Positions 7,261 to 15,714 of a DNA stretch of 49,559 nucleotides are shown here, piece after piece. Every line of letters starts with the position of its first letter. Position 1 is the first letter of the stretch. Source of the DNA: Bacteroidales bacterium. GTDB taxonomy: Bacteria; Bacteroidota; Bacteroidia; Bacteroidales; UBA3824. The position numbers and the translations under genes were made by a program. A model generated the notes under the pieces. The model was given only the letters and a program-made list of their open reading frames with translations. It ran no database searches and was not told where the DNA came from. The stretch is taken from assembly GCA_017960885.1 (NCBI GenBank), contig JAGCYI010000178.1, forward strand, positions 1 through 49,559, read 5' to 3'.

Positions 7261-8388
7261 ATGGCATCAGTACCTGAAATTATATTAGACAACCCCTTCA
7301 GAGTTTTGGGCTTGTATGCCAACTCGTCGTACAGAGAAATTGTGGCGAGCATAAGCAAGGCTACCAAGTTTATGGAGGTGGATCGCAAGGTAGATTATCC
7401 TCTTGATTTGACGATGGTTAAAAATCTAAATGTGAAATCTAGCCTGAACCATTCGTTGGAGAATTTAGACAATGCCCTGGCACTGCTTTCCAACTCGGAA
7501 GAGCGTCTTAAATATGCCCAGTTTTGGTTTTTGAGGATGACCCCTCTCGACGATAAGGCTTTCAACGTCCTTTTTGCGGGCGAACCCAACAATGCTTTGT
7601 CGGTTTGGAATAAGGAAGATAATCTTTCGTCGCTGCAAAATAGGATGATTTTATATTTTTGGAAGGGAGATTTTAAACCGGCGTTGCAAAAGGCTGAACA
7701 AATTTACAAATTATTCCCCGACGAGTTTTTAAAGGCGGTTGATTCCAAAGGTATTCTTGTTAAGAGTTCTGCAGATTTGGTTCAATCGTTTATAGATACT
7801 CTTGTTAAGTGTCAGCCTCCAAGTGAATTGTTAGATTATATTCCGACACCCTTTTTGGCCGATTTTATAATGCCGGCTATTTCAGAAGGGGCTATCACCA
7901 AAATAAATGGCGCCATACAAGATGCTAAGGATCAATTAGACATTCTTAACAATGATGGAGCAGCTGCCGTGTCTCAAGCTTTTTACAATTTGGGCATTGG
8001 CGGAAAACTTCTTGAAGATACTAAGGATGAGTATCATCTGCTAATAAGAGTTTCCTCTTCCGACAATCCGCGATTACAACTTGTTTCGGATAGTCTTGCC
8101 AATATGCTTTACGAATGTTCTATCGACGAATACAACATACGAAAATTGTCGCCTGATTATTCCGTAAATTTGTTGAAGAATGCATTGACCTTGTGTAATA
8201 ATTCAGTGGACAAAGAGGAGATTAACAATAAGATTGTTCTTTTCCAAAAAAAGGCTGGGAAATTGCAGCATAATCAATCAAAAGATGATCAATCAAGTCG
8301 GATCCAAGACCCAAGCGGTATTTTGTTTTTGTTTTTCATTATACTGATTTGGGCCGTGTTGGCAATAGGGAGGAGCGGATGTTATTAA
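7261..8388 (+). CDS. Tail-anchored degenerate J-domain protein, paralogue 4
   Basis: A 375-aa protein and the last copy. Its N-terminus is again nearly identical to the others (NPFRVLGLYANSSYREIVAS). Around 235-265 it differs from the rest (an extra AAAVSQAFYNLGIGGKLLED block). It ends with a membrane helix (ILFLFFIILIWAVLAIG) and RSGCY. Only 21 nt separate it from the GrpE-like gene, so the two are likely cotranscribed, and this copy may be the one most tightly tied to the Hsp70. Confidence 0.7.
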   Translation: MASVPEIILDNPFRVLGLYANSSYREIVASISKATKFMEVDRKVDYPLDLTMVKNLNVKSSLNHSLENLDNALALLSNSEERLKYAQFWFLRMTPLDDKAFNVLFAGEPNNALSVWNKEDNLSSLQNRMILYFWKGDFKPALQKAEQIYKLFPDEFLKAVDSKGILVKSSADLVQSFIDTLVKCQPPSELLDYIPTPFLADFIMPAISEGAITKINGAIQDAKDQLDILNNDGAAAVSQAFYNLGIGGKLLEDTKDEYHLLIRVSSSDNPRLQLVSDSLANMLYECSIDEYNIRKLSPDYSVNLLKNALTLCNNSVDKEEINNKIVLFQKKAGKLQHNQSKDDQSSRIQDPSGILFLFFIILIWAVLAIGRSGCY

Positions 8389-8409
8389 ATAATTAAAATA
8401 TAAAAACTT

Positions 8410-8925
8410 ATGTTTACAGTAATTCTTTCCGAAACAACATTTATGAATTTAGACGTTACAACAATTTGCTTAATAGTGCTTATAGTTGTAGTGTCGGTGC
8501 TAATGTTTTTACTTTTGCGGATGAAAATGCGAATGCGAGCCGCTACCGAAACCCACGATGCCGAACAACCTATGGCAGACCAGCCGTCGGACGACATACC
8601 GGATCATTCGTTGGTGCTCAAGGTGGCTGACGAAATTATAAGAATAGAGGCCAATCTCTCTAAGATGGATCCTTCGGTAAAAGGTTTCAAGCAGATTTCA
8701 AAGGCTGTGGAACGCATCAGAACCAATTTTGAAGCCTACGGTTATGAGATTGTGGATATGCTCGACAAGCCTTACGACGACGGAATGAAAGTTGTTGCCA
8801 ATTTTGTTACCGACGAATCGCTCACTCCCGGAGCACAGATTATCACCTCCATATCTAAGCCGCAGATCAATTACAACGGTATAATGATTCAGTCGGCACA
8901 AGTTACTGTTAGTCAAAATATTTAA
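8410..8925 (+). CDS. Membrane-anchored GrpE-like nucleotide exchange factor
   Basis: A 171-aa protein (or 160 aa if it starts at the second Met, 8443). One transmembrane helix at 15-37 is followed by basic RMKMRMR, an acidic/polar linker to 65, a helical stretch 68-110 and a compact C-terminal region. That region (KPYDDGMKVV, LTPGAQIITSISKPQI, NYNGIMIQSAQVTVSQ) follows the order of the GrpE beta-domain: a FDPxxHEAV-like element, then PGxV, then GYxxxGRVLRPAxVxV. I therefore read it as a GrpE-like exchange factor for the Hsp70 that starts 11 nt after its stop. A membrane-anchored form is unusual, since housekeeping GrpE is soluble. The similarity is by eye and should be treated as probable. 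Confidence 0.6.
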   Translation: MFTVILSETTFMNLDVTTICLIVLIVVVSVLMFLLLRMKMRMRAATETHDAEQPMADQPSDDIPDHSLVLKVADEIIRIEANLSKMDPSVKGFKQISKAVERIRTNFEAYGYEIVDMLDKPYDDGMKVVANFVTDESLTPGAQIITSISKPQINYNGIMIQSAQVTVSQNI

Positions 8926-8936
8926 TACCTCTAATA

Positions 8937-11441
8937 ATGGAAAGATTAAAAATTGATTACGGAATCGACCTCGGCACCACCAATTCTTCTATTTGTAGAA
9001 TGGAGAAGGGGTCTCCTGTAGTTATTAAATCAGACATTCTCAAAGACACCATGCCATCGTGTGTCTCTATAAATAAAAAAGGCAGCACCAAAGTGGGCGA
9101 CGCCGCTTACAACACCATGAAATCCGACAAGCGCCGCGCCACCAAAAGCTGGGAACAGGAGTCGTCGAACACTTACATAGAGTTTAAGCGCACCATGGGC
9201 ACCGACAAAGAGTACCAGTGCGCCAACCTTAACAAATCTCTCACGTCGGAAGAGCTTTCTGCCGAGGTGCTCAAGGCTTTGAAGGCGTTTGTCACCGACG
9301 AACAGTTCTATTCGGTGGTTATCACCGTACCTGCCAAATTTACTGTAAATCAGAAGACTGCCACCTTGGAGGCAGCCAAAATGGCGGGCTTTACCCATGT
9401 GGAGCTTCTGCAAGAACCCATTGCCGCGTCGTATGCCTACGGACTCACAAGCGACCAGAAAAACGGCGTATGGATGGTGTTCGACTTTGGTGGAGGCACT
9501 TTCGACGCCGCCTTGCTCAAGGTGGAGGACGGCATTATGCAGGTGTTTGATACCGAGGGCGACAACTATCTCGGCGGCAAAGACCTCGACGCCGCCATTG
9601 TGGACAAAATTATTATCCCTTACCTGAAATCGCATTACAAGATTGACAAGATATTAGCCGACAAGGAAAAGAACTACGTGCTCCGTGAGGCTATGAAAAC
9701 CTACGCCGAAGATGTTAAGAATGTGCTTTCGTTCAAGGATCGTGAGGATATTCTCTCGAATATCGGCGACCTTGGCGAGGACGACGAAGGCGAGGAGATT
9801 GAGCTCGACCTCAGCGTTGACCAGAATCAGATCAACGATGCTATGCGTCCCGTGTTTCAAAAGGCGGTGGACATTTGCAAAACGCTTATGATGCGCAACA
9901 ACCTTTCGAGCTTCGACCTCAACAAGCTGATTCTTGTGGGCGGTCCTACGCATTCGCCTCTGCTGCGTCAGATGTTGCGCGACCAGGTTACTTTCAATGT
10001 TGCCACCGACATCGACCCCATGACAGCCGTTGCCACAGGCGCAGCCCTTTATGCGTCCACTATCGACAACAAGGGTACCAAGGTGGAAGTTGAAGACGAT
10101 GTTATCCAGCTGCAAATAGGTTACGAGCCTACCACTGTGGAACTTTGCGAATGGGTTTCTATAAAACTTGACCAAAGGAATTCTCCCACTACTTGTCCCG
10201 ACAAGATTAGGGTGGAACTTGTACGCTCCGACAACGCCTGGTCGAGCGGCAAATCCGACATCGACCGTCGCGGCAACGTGATGTTAGCCAGCCTTTTAAC
10301 TGGACGTTCCAACACCTTCATCATCAACGCATACGATACAAGCGGCAGACTTTTGAACTGTTTCCCGTCGCAGTTTTCTATTTTGCAAGGCACTAGGGTA
10401 GGGGCGGCGTTGCTCCCTTACTATATCGGCATTGCCAAATGGGACGAGGATAGAGAAAAGGCTATATTTTTGGCTGCCAAAGGTTTGGAAAAGAACAAGC
10501 CGCTGCCCGCCAAGGGAGTTATCAACGGACTGAAAACCACACAGCAGCTGCGTCCGGGCGTATCCACCGACGTGATGAGAGTTCCCGTGTACCAGTGCGA
10601 CGACCAACCAGAGCTCGGACGCACCGCCGAACTTTACGAATACGTGTCAGACGTGCTTATTACCGGTGACGAAATTTCATCTTTTATCCCACGTCACACT
10701 GCTGTGGATTTGACCCTCATAGTAGACTCGTCGGAACAGATGACCTTGGAGGCATATTTCTCCGCTGTGGATATCACTGTTACCAAGGTGCTCAACACCG
10801 ACAAGAAACAATCGGAACAGGAGGCGGAAGAAAAAATCGAGCAGATGATTGCCTTGGCTCGCAAGTCGATCTACGATATTGAAGAAAGTGATACCGAAAC
10901 CACAAGTTTCTACTCCGAGCTCGACGATATTGAGAGAGAGAACCGCAACAACTCCGAACGCAAGCGTGTTTTGCAGAATGTGAAAAAACTGCTTCGCAAG
11001 ATTGAGGACAAAGACCGCACCTATGAATGGCAGCGTATCTACCGTCAGCTCACCACTAAAATGGAAGAGTTGAAGGAGGCTGACAAAGAGTATGGCGACG
11101 AGAGTACGCATCTCAATGTAAAACATTTTGCATCTCAAATAGAAAAACTTTCTCATTACGAAGATGTTAAATCGGCGAAAGAACTGCTCGGTCAGATAAA
11201 GGAGATGAACTGGCACCTTACTGCTGTGTTTACCATGACTAATTTGATGCAGCAGCTCAGCATGCGCTTTTACGACTATCCTTGGACAAATGAGGCAAGG
11301 GCACGCCAGCTTATCGACAAAGGGGTGGAGATCTCACTCAACAAGCCTTCACGGTCGGCACTTTATACTATCGTGGAACAGCTTACGGCGCTTCTGCCAG
11401 AAAAAGCAAAACAGAATCTTGCCAACGGACTTTTAAAATAA
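8937..11441 (+). CDS. Hsp70-family chaperone (DnaK-like, divergent)
   Basis: An 834-aa protein, longer than DnaK (about 640). The nucleotide-binding domain is intact: phosphate 1 motif DLGTTNS (11-17), phosphate 2 motif DFGGGTFD (183-190) and the adenosine motif LVGGPTHSPLLRQML (333-347). An acidic insert (EDDEGEEIELDL, 281-292) sits late in this domain. Between it and the substrate-binding region lies an extra segment of about 100 residues (390-490, IQLQIGYEP... to ...QFSILQGTR) that looks beta-rich. A beta-sandwich-like stretch follows (KNKPLPAKG; DLTLIVDSSEQMTLEAYF compares with the DnaK ITFDIDANGILNVSA region), then a long charged helical lid (640-834). No signal peptide or anchor is visible, so membrane recruitment would depend on its partners. 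It is not the housekeeping dnaK, which is normally more canonical and shorter. Confidence 0.85.
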   Translation: MERLKIDYGIDLGTTNSSICRMEKGSPVVIKSDILKDTMPSCVSINKKGSTKVGDAAYNTMKSDKRRATKSWEQESSNTYIEFKRTMGTDKEYQCANLNKSLTSEELSAEVLKALKAFVTDEQFYSVVITVPAKFTVNQKTATLEAAKMAGFTHVELLQEPIAASYAYGLTSDQKNGVWMVFDFGGGTFDAALLKVEDGIMQVFDTEGDNYLGGKDLDAAIVDKIIIPYLKSHYKIDKILADKEKNYVLREAMKTYAEDVKNVLSFKDREDILSNIGDLGEDDEGEEIELDLSVDQNQINDAMRPVFQKAVDICKTLMMRNNLSSFDLNKLILVGGPTHSPLLRQMLRDQVTFNVATDIDPMTAVATGAALYASTIDNKGTKVEVEDDVIQLQIGYEPTTVELCEWVSIKLDQRNSPTTCPDKIRVELVRSDNAWSSGKSDIDRRGNVMLASLLTGRSNTFIINAYDTSGRLLNCFPSQFSILQGTRVGAALLPYYIGIAKWDEDREKAIFLAAKGLEKNKPLPAKGVINGLKTTQQLRPGVSTDVMRVPVYQCDDQPELGRTAELYEYVSDVLITGDEISSFIPRHTAVDLTLIVDSSEQMTLEAYFSAVDITVTKVLNTDKKQSEQEAEEKIEQMIALARKSIYDIEESDTETTSFYSELDDIERENRNNSERKRVLQNVKKLLRKIEDKDRTYEWQRIYRQLTTKMEELKEADKEYGDESTHLNVKHFASQIEKLSHYEDVKSAKELLGQIKEMNWHLTAVFTMTNLMQQLSMRFYDYPWTNEARARQLIDKGVEISLNKPSRSALYTIVEQLTALLPEKAKQNLANGLLK

Positions 11442-11454
11442 CCGAATACGCTCT

Positions 11455-11484
11455 AAACCTATCCCAACCCGGGGTAGGTTTTTT
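11455..11484 (+). terminator. Intrinsic terminator after the Hsp70 gene
   Basis: AAACCTATCCC and GGGGTAGGTTT form a GC-centred hairpin followed by a T-run. It closes the chaperone block. Confidence 0.8.
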
Positions 11485-11502
11485 AATACTAAAAAAAAAT
11501 TC

Positions 11503-11533
11503 TTGCTGTATAAAATAATTTGTCTAACTTTGC
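11503..11533 (+). promoter_or_regulatory. Promoter of the purM-prfA-pyrF operon
   Basis: TTG at 11503-11505, a 19-nt spacer, and TAACTTTGC at 11525-11533, 24 nt before the purM start. Confidence 0.8.
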
Positions 11534-11557
11534 AAAAAATTCTAAGATACAGTATTT

Positions 11558-12727
11558 ATGGAAGAAAATCTGCGCTACGGACAGCGAGGTGTTTCGGCTT
11601 CGAAAACCGACGTCCACAACGCCATTAAGAATATCGACAAGGGATTGTTTCCCAATGCGTTCTGCAAGGTTGTTCCCGACATTCTCTCGGGCGACCCCGA
11701 ATATTGCGTCATAATGCACGCCGACGGTGCTGGCACCAAGTCGTCGCTCGCCTACGCCTACTGGAAAGAGACCGGCGACCTTTCAGTGTGGAAGGGTATC
11801 GCTCAGGACGCCCTCATTATGAACGTCGACGACCTTATCTGCGTGGGCGCCACCGACAATATCCTTGTTTCGTCTACCATCGGACGCAATGCCAACCTTA
11901 TTCCCGGAAGCGTTATCTCTGAGATTATCAACGGCACCGACCAATTGTTCAAGGAGCTTCAGGAGGCTGGCATAGGCATTATAGGCACAGGCGGCGAAAC
12001 TGCCGACGTGGGCGACCTTGTTCGCACCATCATCGTTGACAGCACAGTGGTATGCCGTATGAAACGCAGCGATGTGATTTCGTGCAACATCAAGCCCGGA
12101 AACGTTATCGTGGGTCTTGCCTCGTTTGGACAGGCTTCTTACGAAACCGCTTACAACGGCGGCACAGGCAGCAACGGTCTCACCTCGGCACGTCACGATG
12201 TGTTCAGCAAGAAAGTTGCAGAAAAATTCCCCGAAACCTACGACCACGCCATTCCCGCCGACCTCGTATATTCAGGTTCTTATTTCCTCACCGACAAAAT
12301 CGACGGACTGAGCGTAGATGCAGGCAAACTTGTTCTCTCTCCCACAAGAACTTATGCACCCGTAGTTAAACAAATACTTGACCGTTTCCGCAGCAAAATC
12401 AACGGTATGATTCACTGCTCGGGCGGCGCACAAACCAAGGTTATCAACTTTATCGACAAGGTAAACGTGGTTAAGGACAATCTTTTCCCCGTTCCTCCGC
12501 TTTTCTCAATCATTCAAAAAGAGAGCGGCACACCCTGGCGCGAGATGTACAAGGTGTTCAATATGGGTCACCGCTTTGAAATCTACACCGACCAAGCCAC
12601 CGCCGACGAGATTATCAAAATCTCAAAATCATTCAACATCGACGCGCAGATAATCGGTAGGGTAGGGGAGAGCGACCACAAGAAGGTAACAATCAAGAGT
12701 CCCTACGGAGAGTTTATTTACGAATAA
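11558..12727 (+). CDS. purM: Phosphoribosylformylglycinamidine cyclo-ligase (AIR synthase)
   Basis: A 389-aa protein that closes FGAM to AIR with ATP in purine synthesis. It shows the PurM features: an N-terminal glycine-rich nucleotide region (YGQRGVSASKTDV), HADGAGTKSSLAY near residue 55, DLICVGA, GTGGETADVGD, and a C-terminal FNMGHRFEIY. Length fits the Bacteroidota form, somewhat longer than the 345-aa E. coli enzyme. It heads the purM-prfA-pyrF cluster, an order common in Bacteroidales. The start follows a canonical promoter by 24 nt. Confidence 0.95.
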   Translation: MEENLRYGQRGVSASKTDVHNAIKNIDKGLFPNAFCKVVPDILSGDPEYCVIMHADGAGTKSSLAYAYWKETGDLSVWKGIAQDALIMNVDDLICVGATDNILVSSTIGRNANLIPGSVISEIINGTDQLFKELQEAGIGIIGTGGETADVGDLVRTIIVDSTVVCRMKRSDVISCNIKPGNVIVGLASFGQASYETAYNGGTGSNGLTSARHDVFSKKVAEKFPETYDHAIPADLVYSGSYFLTDKIDGLSVDAGKLVLSPTRTYAPVVKQILDRFRSKINGMIHCSGGAQTKVINFIDKVNVVKDNLFPVPPLFSIIQKESGTPWREMYKVFNMGHRFEIYTDQATADEIIKISKSFNIDAQIIGRVGESDHKKVTIKSPYGEFIYE

Positions 12728-12750
12728 TTCAAGCATAACAGAAATATAAA

Positions 12751-13848
12751 ATGGCCGAAAATTTAATACTTGCAAAATTAGAAGGCGTAAAACAGCGTTT
12801 CGACGAGGTTCAGAAACTTGTAAACGACCCCGACGCTATGTCGGATATGAAACGCTACGTTGAACTTAACAAGGAGTTCAAAGAATTAGAACCCCTTATC
12901 TCCACTTACGAAGAATACAAAAACGTACTTGCAAATATCGAAAGCGCAAAAGAGATGCTCCGCGACGAGAAAGACGAGGATATGCGCGAGATGGCAAAAG
13001 AGGAGCTCGAAACCCTCACCAACTCACTTCCCGAGCGCGAAGAGCAGATTAAGATAATGCTTCTGCCCAAAGATCCCGAGGACGACAAAAACGCCATTCT
13101 CGAAATCCGTGGCGGTACGGGAGGCGACGAGGCTGCCATCTTTGCCGGCGACCTATACCGTATGTATATGAAGTTTTTTGAAAAACGCCATTGGAAAACC
13201 GAGATCACCCGCGCCACCGAAGGCACTATGGGCGGCTACAAAGAGATTGTGCTTACCGTAAGCAGCAACAACGAAGGCGTTTACGGTATACTTAAATACG
13301 AATCGGGCGTTCACCGTGTGCAGCGTGTGCCGCAGACCGAAACTCAGGGACGTATCCACACTTCTGCCGCTTCGGTGGTAGTGCTGCCCGAGGCTGGCGA
13401 GTTCGACGTGGAGCTTAATCCCGCCGACATCCGCAAAGATACCTACTGCTCGTCGGGTCCTGGCGGACAGAGCGTAAACACCACATACTCAGCCATCCGC
13501 CTTACCCACATTCCTTCGGGCATTGTGGTAACATGTCAGGATGAGAAATCGCAGCTTAAAAACCTCGACAAGGCAATGAAGGAGCTCCGCAGCCGTCTTT
13601 ACGCTATGGAGTATCAGAAATACCTCGACAGCATATCGTCGCAGCGCAAGACCATGGTCTCCACCGGCGACCGTAGCGCCAAAATCCGTACCTACAACTA
13701 TCCGCAGAGCCGTGTCACCGACCACCGTATCAACCTCACGCTCTACAACCTTCCCGTGGTTATGGACGGCGAAATCGACGAGCTTATCGAAAAACTGCAG
13801 ATTGCCGAAAACGCAGAAAGATTGAAAGCAAGCGGATTCGACGAGTAA
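12751..13848 (+). CDS. prfA: Peptide chain release factor 1
   Basis: A 365-aa class I release factor for UAA and UAG. The GGQ motif (238-240) that triggers peptidyl-tRNA hydrolysis sits in [12 protein letters not shown]. The codon-recognition tripeptide is PQT (194-196), the PxT form of RF1 rather than the SPF of RF2. The N-terminal coiled region and the [12 protein letters not shown] segment are standard. It begins 23 nt after purM and is translated from the same transcript. Confidence 0.96.
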   Translation: MAENLILAKLEGVKQRFDEVQKLVNDPDAMSDMKRYVELNKEFKELEPLISTYEEYKNVLANIESAKEMLRDEKDEDMREMAKEELETLTNSLPEREEQIKIMLLPKDPEDDKNAILEIRGGTGGDEAAIFAGDLYRMYMKFFEKRHWKTEITRATEGTMGGYKEIVLTVSSNNEGVYGILKYESGVHRVQRVPQTETQGRIHTSAASVVVLPEAGEFDVELNPADIRKDTYCSSGPGGQSVNTTYSAIRLTHIPSGIVVTCQDEKSQLKNLDKAMKELRSRLYAMEYQKYLDSISSQRKTMVSTGDRSAKIRTYNYPQSRVTDHRINLTLYNLPVVMDGEIDELIEKLQIAENAERLKASGFDE

Positions 13849-13928
13849 AATTTTTCTGTTGCGAAATAAAAATTGGTAACATTTTTGTTAAATAACTTTT
13901 GGTATAACAACACAACAAACGTAAAGAG

Positions 13929-14771
13929 ATGAACTACCGCGACATTTACAATAAGATACAGAAAAAGAATTCGTTTCTTTGTGTGGGTCTCGACACCGAC
14001 ATCACCAAGATTCCCGATTGCATGTTGAGCGAGAAAGAACCCATTTTTGAGTTCAACAAGCGCATAATCGACGCCACACAGCAGTACGCAGTGGCATACA
14101 AACCCAACACCGCTTTTTATGAGTCGATGGGTGTGGAAGGTTGGCGTGCCCTCCAAAAGACAGCCGAATATATTAAAAAGGAGTATCCCGGTATTTTCCT
14201 CATTGCCGACTGCAAGCGTGGCGACATTGGCAACACTTCTAAAATGTACGCTCGCACATTTTTTGAGCAGATGCCTTTCGACGCTGTAACAGTTTCGCCC
14301 TATATGGGACGCGATTCTGTGACACCCTATCTCGAATACGAAGGCAAATGGGTAATCATTCTTGCGCTCACATCCAACCCCAGCGCATCTGATTTCCAAG
14401 TTATCCAGGAAAAAGAATCCAACGAATATATATTTGAAAAGACCCTCAAATACGGTCAGCTTTGGGGCACTCAGGATCAGATAATGTTTGTCTGCGGTGC
14501 TACACAGGCTTACAAATTCCAGCAGGTTCGCAAGATTGCCAAAAACAATTTCTTGCTTGTTCCCGGCATTGGCGCACAGGGCGGCAGCCTCGAAGACGTT
14601 GCTTTTTACGGCATGAACGAGAGCTGCGGTCTGCTTGTAAACTCGTCGCGCCAGATTATCTACGCCAGCAACGGCGAAGATTTTGCCGAAAAAGCAGCAG
14701 AGCAGTGCGAACAGCTGCAGATTACAATGAAAAAGATGCTCGAAGATAACAAGGCCTCGCAGCGTCGTTAG
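13929..14771 (+). CDS. pyrF: Orotidine 5'-phosphate decarboxylase
   Basis: A 280-aa enzyme that makes UMP from OMP. The catalytic DxKxxDI set is at D94, K96 and D99 ([12 protein letters not shown]). The VGLDTD start and the late [13 protein letters not shown] phosphate-binding loop match the longer PyrF type found in Bacteroidota and actinobacteria. It is the last gene of the purM operon and ends before a strong terminator. A long open frame on the other strand (13743-14774) is a composition artefact. Confidence 0.95.
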   Translation: MNYRDIYNKIQKKNSFLCVGLDTDITKIPDCMLSEKEPIFEFNKRIIDATQQYAVAYKPNTAFYESMGVEGWRALQKTAEYIKKEYPGIFLIADCKRGDIGNTSKMYARTFFEQMPFDAVTVSPYMGRDSVTPYLEYEGKWVIILALTSNPSASDFQVIQEKESNEYIFEKTLKYGQLWGTQDQIMFVCGATQAYKFQQVRKIAKNNFLLVPGIGAQGGSLEDVAFYGMNESCGLLVNSSRQIIYASNGEDFAEKAAEQCEQLQITMKKMLEDNKASQRR

Positions 14772-14816
14772 CACGCGGCGGGATATTTTCGAAAAGGATT
14801 AATAATTGGTTTATTT

Positions 14817-14851
14817 AACCGGCAGTCAGCTATGATTTGCCGGTTTTTTTT
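14817..14851. terminator. Terminator between convergent pyrF and the DUF4249 gene
   Basis: AACCGGCA at 14817-14824 pairs with TGCCGGTT at 14838-14845 and is followed by a T-run on the plus strand. The opposite gene ends at 14853, so the hairpin may serve both directions. Confidence 0.8.
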
Positions 14852-14852
14852 G

Positions 14853-15695
14853 TTATTTAGCCCACACCGTATCAATAGCCACAGTGCATGCGGCAAAGAA
14901 TCCAGCGCCGTTGGTGATGTTGGTGTGCAGGTTTCCGTGGGCTTCGTCGAAATAGCCGCCGCACCATTTGGTTTCGGTGAGCAGCGAGCGCAGAAACAGC
15001 TCGTAATTGTGGTCGATGGAATATTTGCGCTCTATTACCAATGTGCCCACTGGAAACTCGATTTTTTCGGTTTTGGGTGCGAACAGCTGACTTACGTCTA
15101 CCGATGTGAGCGAATAGTAGTAGAGCCGTGCCTGGGTGTGTTTCGGGTTCATCTCTTTGTATCCCTCCACGCCGCTCCAATCTAAATCAACGGTGTACAT
15201 TGCAGGATTGTCAGCTACGAAACTCTCCGCCACGTGTTTTATGCTCATCATGCCGGTTTCGCTTTTTGAAAACGTGATCTTTTCGGGAGGGGTAACGGGA
15301 AGCATGCTGCTTTCGGCTGTGTAGGTGCTTCCGTTTACTTTTACGTTAAGATAATAAATATTTCCTGCTATTCCAATAAATGGATATTCAGATATATAAG
15401 TGCCGCGATTTAAAGTATCTTCTAAGTAGTAGTATGAACTGTCGTTCGATGCTGTTACTGCCACTAACGCTCCTGAAACCGGCATTCGTTTGTCGTCTTG
15501 ATAACTTGAAACTGTGGAAATGTATATGGTCTGACGTTTGTTTTCGTTGGTAATCATACCTTCGATTACTATTGTGGTGTCCTTAGGCTTTTCAAGGTAG
15601 AAGTCGTATTTGTGTTCGCAATCTACAAAAAACAAGAAAGCACAGAAAACCACCGCAATATATAATAAGGTGTGCGGTATAGTTTTCTGTGCCAT
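14853..15695 (-). CDS. DUF4249 domain-containing lipoprotein
   Basis: A 280-aa protein with an N-terminal hydrophobic segment ending FLFFVDC, consistent with lipidation at C26. The body shows the pattern of DUF4249: IVIEGMITNENKRQTIYIS early, VSGALVAVT, then GTYISEY and AGNIYYLNVKVNG. Such proteins usually sit beside carboxypeptidase-like TonB-dependent receptors; here the neighbour is a class A PBP gene 19 nt upstream, so the two are probably cotranscribed. A receptor of the matching kind is encoded at 27125-29803. Role unknown; an outer-membrane partner of a TonB receptor is the family-based guess. Confidence 0.8.
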   Translation of the reverse strand: MAQKTIPHTLLYIAVVFCAFLFFVDCEHKYDFYLEKPKDTTIVIEGMITNENKRQTIYISTVSSYQDDKRMPVSGALVAVTASNDSSYYYLEDTLNRGTYISEYPFIGIAGNIYYLNVKVNGSTYTAESSMLPVTPPEKITFSKSETGMMSIKHVAESFVADNPAMYTVDLDWSGVEGYKEMNPKHTQARLYYYSLTSVDVSQLFAPKTEKIEFPVGTLVIERKYSIDHNYELFLRSLLTETKWCGGYFDEAHGNLHTNITNGAGFFAACTVAIDTVWAK

Positions 15696-15714
15696 AACTA
15701 TGGAAACAAAATAT

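Noticed and set aside
8937..11441. Housekeeping dnaK
   Set aside because: The protein is about 200 residues too long, has an inserted region, and is not beside canonical dnaJ or grpE.
13743..14774. A 343-codon open frame on the minus strand across pyrF
   Set aside because: It lies wholly opposite pyrF and the end of prfA, shows no family motif, and reflects codon composition.
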